NCBI GenBank assembly: GCA_018224345.1
Contig: JAGTUW010000087.1
Location: forward strand, 1 to 8,219
Direction: 5' to 3'
Length of the DNA: 8,219 bases
From: Bacteroidota bacterium
Lineage (GTDB): Bacteria; Bacteroidota; Ignavibacteria; SZUA-365
This document shows, one piece after another, positions 6,492-8,219 of the stretch (positions are counted from its first letter, which is position 1; each line of letters begins with the position of its first letter). The notes beneath the pieces were generated by a model. That model was not told where the DNA came from and searched no databases. It saw only the letters and a program-made list of their open reading frames with translations. The position numbers and the translations under genes are program-made.

Positions 6492-7655
6492 ATGCACGTT
6501 CTGCTGTCCGTTATCATTGCCATTCTCATCGTGCTCGCTGTCATCGTCACCGTGAACATGATGCGTGGTCCGTATCTCCGCAGCGCCGGAAGAAAGAAGC
6601 GGACGGCGGCAGTGACAACATCCACTGATTCTTTGCATATCGTGACAGCTCCACACGTGACGGTCTGCGTTCCGGCACGTAATGAAGAGCGCAACATCGA
6701 CGCGTTACTCGGGTTGCTGTGCAGGCAGAGCTATCGCTATCTGAACATACTGGTACTCGATGACAACTCTACCGATGCAACCGCAGATATTGTTCGCAGA
6801 CACGAACATGAGGATAGCCGCATCAGATTACTGTCTGGCAAGGCGCTGCCGGAGGGATGGACAGGGAAAAACTGGGCGTGTCATCAGCTTGCTGATCAGG
6901 CGGAGGGAAGTATCCTCCTCTTTGTTGATGCCGACGTTCAGCCGGCAGAGGCCGCGGTCGAAAAAACGGTTGCGGCGATGGAGGCCTACGGTGCCGATGC
7001 CGTATCCACATTCCCGCAACAATTGCTTCGCGGTGTCGCCGCGACCGCAATCATACCAATGATGGATCTCATTCTCTATGCGTTTCTGCCGCTGCCGCTC
7101 GTGTACCTCCTGCGTTCGGAAGCGCTCGCTGCTGCGAACGGGCAGTGGTTTGCCTTTACAAAAGATATGTACCGGCGCATTGGCGGACATTCCGCCGTAC
7201 GCTCGCATATCGTCGAGGATGTGCAGTTGGCACGAAGGGTGAAGCGGTACGATGGACGCATGTTGCTGACAATCGGCAGGGGAAGTGTCCGTTGCCGTAT
7301 GTATGAAAGTGTGCCGGAAATCCGCGAGGGATTTTCGAAAAATTTCTTTGCCGCATTTGGCTTCAATACACCGCTGTTTCTCAGCTTACTTCTCTTTCTG
7401 CTTCTGATCTTCGTTGTTCCATTTTTCCTGCTCTTTACTGCCTGTATCATTCCTGCAAGCATCGCCGTCGGACTTATCCTGCTATTGCGTATCATTCTTT
7501 CATGGGGGACAGGGCATGGTGTTCTTACCGTTGTTCTTCATCCCATCGGCGTGCTTGCCTCTGTCCTTATTGGCCTGGAAGGGATTCGACTTCGTTATCA
7601 GCACGGCGCTGTGCGGTGGAAGCAGCGGAGTATTCCCGTCAGGAAGGCACGATGA
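6492..7655 (+). CDS. Membrane GT2 glycosyltransferase, probable carotenoid glycosyltransferase (CruG/CrtQ-like)
   Basis: The product is 387 residues from the ATG at 6492, supported by AGGTG at 6479-6483 eight nt upstream; an upstream extension of the frame would lie inside crtB. An N-terminal anchor (4-22) is followed by a GT-A domain: VPARNEERNI (60-69), DDNSTD (90-95), the metal- and sugar-nucleotide-binding DxD as FVDADV (144-149), NGQWFAF (215-221) and EDVQLARRVK (241-250) with the likely catalytic Glu241-Asp242. PEGWTGKNWACHQL (120-133) is a feature shared by carotenoid (CruG, CrtQ) and hopene-associated (HpnB) glycosyltransferases. Two hydrophobic hairpins follow (about 328-360 and 365-375). 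Sitting between crtB and a CruF-like gene, it most likely adds a sugar to a carotenoid hydroxyl. The donor sugar and position are not predictable. Its stop TGA overlaps an ATG at 7652 (ATGA). Confidence 0.85.
   Translation: MHVLLSVIIAILIVLAVIVTVNMMRGPYLRSAGRKKRTAAVTTSTDSLHIVTAPHVTVCVPARNEERNIDALLGLLCRQSYRYLNILVLDDNSTDATADIVRRHEHEDSRIRLLSGKALPEGWTGKNWACHQLADQAEGSILLFVDADVQPAEAAVEKTVAAMEAYGADAVSTFPQQLLRGVAATAIIPMMDLILYAFLPLPLVYLLRSEALAAANGQWFAFTKDMYRRIGGHSAVRSHIVEDVQLARRVKRYDGRMLLTIGRGSVRCRMYESVPEIREGFSKNFFAAFGFNTPLFLSLLLFLLLIFVVPFFLLFTACIIPASIAVGLILLLRIILSWGTGHGVLTVVLHPIGVLASVLIGLEGIRLRYQHGAVRWKQRSIPVRKAR
7641..7647 (+). promoter_or_regulatory. Ribosome-binding site feeding a short out-of-frame ORF before the desaturase fragment
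   Basis: AGGAAGG lies at ideal distance (7 nt) from ATG 7655 and 4 nt from ATG 7652. Both open a reading frame that ends at 7732 after about 25 codons, not the frame of the desaturase fragment. From GTG 7662, the first start in that frame, it is 14 nt away. Confidence 0.5.
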
Positions 7656-7661
7656 TGCACA

Positions 7662-8024
7662 GTGATCACAGTAACGCACCCGAAGCTGCCGAGAAGACGC
7701 TCCGACGATCAGGTGTCGAAAAAAGATGCTGAAAATGAAATTCTGCTTGCATTGCGATCCTGTCTTACAGATTTTAATGAAAGGGCAGTACAGCATATTC
7801 AGCACGGGACTCCATTGACATTCAGAATATATACCGGTTGTGTCGAAACTCCTGTCGGAGGGATTCCGCATGACAAACGTATGTTCCCTTTTCGTTACCC
7901 GAGGCTGGATACGCCGTTGTCCGGACTGTTATCTGTCGGAAAGACGTTCCTCTCCAATCAGAGTATTCCCGGTCTCACACGCGGTGCGCTCGCTGTCGGC
8001 GACCGCATGGGAGTTGTAACATGA
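7662..8024 (+). pseudogene. Headless C-terminal fragment of a CrtI/CrtD/CrtH-family FAD-dependent carotenoid desaturase or isomerase
   Basis: From the first start in frame (GTG 7662; GTG 7713 is another) this frame gives 120 residues. Residues 20-116 follow the C-terminal end of carotenoid desaturases and isomerases: HGTPLTFRIYTG (48-59), VGGIP (65-69), FPFRYPRLDTPLSGLLSVG (75-93) and IPGLTRGALAVGDRM (102-116). Full-length members have about 490-510 residues and begin with a GxGxxG dinucleotide-binding fold; nothing of this is present, and the space upstream belongs to the glycosyltransferase. In addition the usual GD(S/T) that contacts FAD reads GKT (93-95), and the usual PGQG reads SNQS (98-101). 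The protein cannot be an active oxidoreductase on its own. It still ends in an ATGA overlap with the next gene, so it is probably translated and may now serve mainly to couple that gene. The family match is read by eye; the pseudogene status is inferred. Confidence 0.7.
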
Positions 8025-8219
8025 GTTCACCCATAATCGAACGATTGAAAAATATACCGGATAGTGTCGTAATAACACTCATATATCTGTTTTTTCTTGC
8101 AGGAGCAGCGTGGAATACCCTTGGGGTTCTTCAGGACATCATGCGCCCGATGACACCGTTCGTGCTTATCGCCAGTGCGATCTTTGCCGTCTGGAAAACC
8201 TATCAGTACAGCCGCGGTC
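8021..8219 (+). CDS. Membrane protein, probable CruF-like carotenoid biosynthesis protein (DUF422/PF04240), 3'-truncated by window edge
   Basis: Sixty-six codons are visible before the window ends. The ATG at 8021 has GGGAG (8009-8013) 7 nt upstream and overlaps the stop of the preceding fragment (ATGA, 8021-8024). A short polar N-terminus is followed by a hydrophobic helix (about residues 16-32), a short loop with MRPMTP (41-46), and the beginning of a second helix (47-58). The pattern of a helix ending near a Gly, a loop, then L/M-TP and a second helix resembles the start of CruF-type carotenoid 1,2-hydratases, which add water to the acyclic psi end of gamma-carotene or bisanhydrobacterioruberin. 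CruF is commonly encoded next to the glycosyltransferase CruG, as would be the case here. The match is short, so this name rests largely on context. Confidence 0.5.
   Translation, partial: MSSPIIERLKNIPDSVVITLIYLFFLAGAAWNTLGVLQDIMRPMTPFVLIASAIFAVWKTYQYSRG

Overview
This window carries two unrelated gene groups, all on the + strand, with a stand-alone ferredoxin gene between them. The base composition is moderately GC-rich, genes are packed tightly with several ATGA stop/start overlaps, and an outer-membrane barrel with signal peptide shows a Gram-negative envelope. The split CrtYc/CrtYd lycopene cyclase, the GT2 and CruF-like carotenoid genes and a Chlorobium-type 2[4Fe-4S] ferredoxin together suggest the Bacteroidota/Chlorobiota/Rhodothermota neighbourhood. 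That placement is an inference from gene content; there is no rRNA or marker gene to confirm it.

Positions 1-4177 hold an envelope transport operon: the 3' part of one FtsX/LolC-type permease, a second complete permease, a LolD/MacB-type ATPase with all ABC motifs, and a secreted outer-membrane beta-barrel ending in an aromatic residue. Two permeases plus one ATPase make a complete transporter of the type that moves lipids or lipoproteins out of the inner membrane without importing solute. The co-encoded barrel suggests its work ends at the outer membrane.

Positions 4178-4644 hold a small ferredoxin gene that looks monocistronic: a weak promoter-like sequence and an imperfect palindrome lie upstream, and a very strong intrinsic terminator (11-bp stem, GGAA loop, T8) follows.

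Positions 4771-8219 (running off the end) are a carotenoid operon: crtYc and crtYd (two-subunit lycopene cyclase), a 19-bp tandem repeat array, crtB (phytoene synthase), a membrane-bound GT2 glycosyltransferase, a headless C-terminal piece of a CrtI/CrtD-family desaturase, and the start of a membrane protein that looks like CruF (carotenoid 1,2-hydratase family). Together they predict phytoene formation, ring closure, hydration of an acyclic end and glycosylation, i.e. a monocyclic carotenoid glycoside. The full desaturase and GGPP synthase needed are not in the window.

The points most worth checking are the desaturase fragment, which has lost its N-terminal FAD-binding domain and has a Lys in place of the conserved Asp of the C-terminal FAD motif yet is still coupled to the next gene; the A6 run that separates it from a well-placed ribosome-binding site; and the 19-bp repeat array filling the crtYd-crtB gap. 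No CRISPR array, insertion sequence, tRNA or rRNA was seen.
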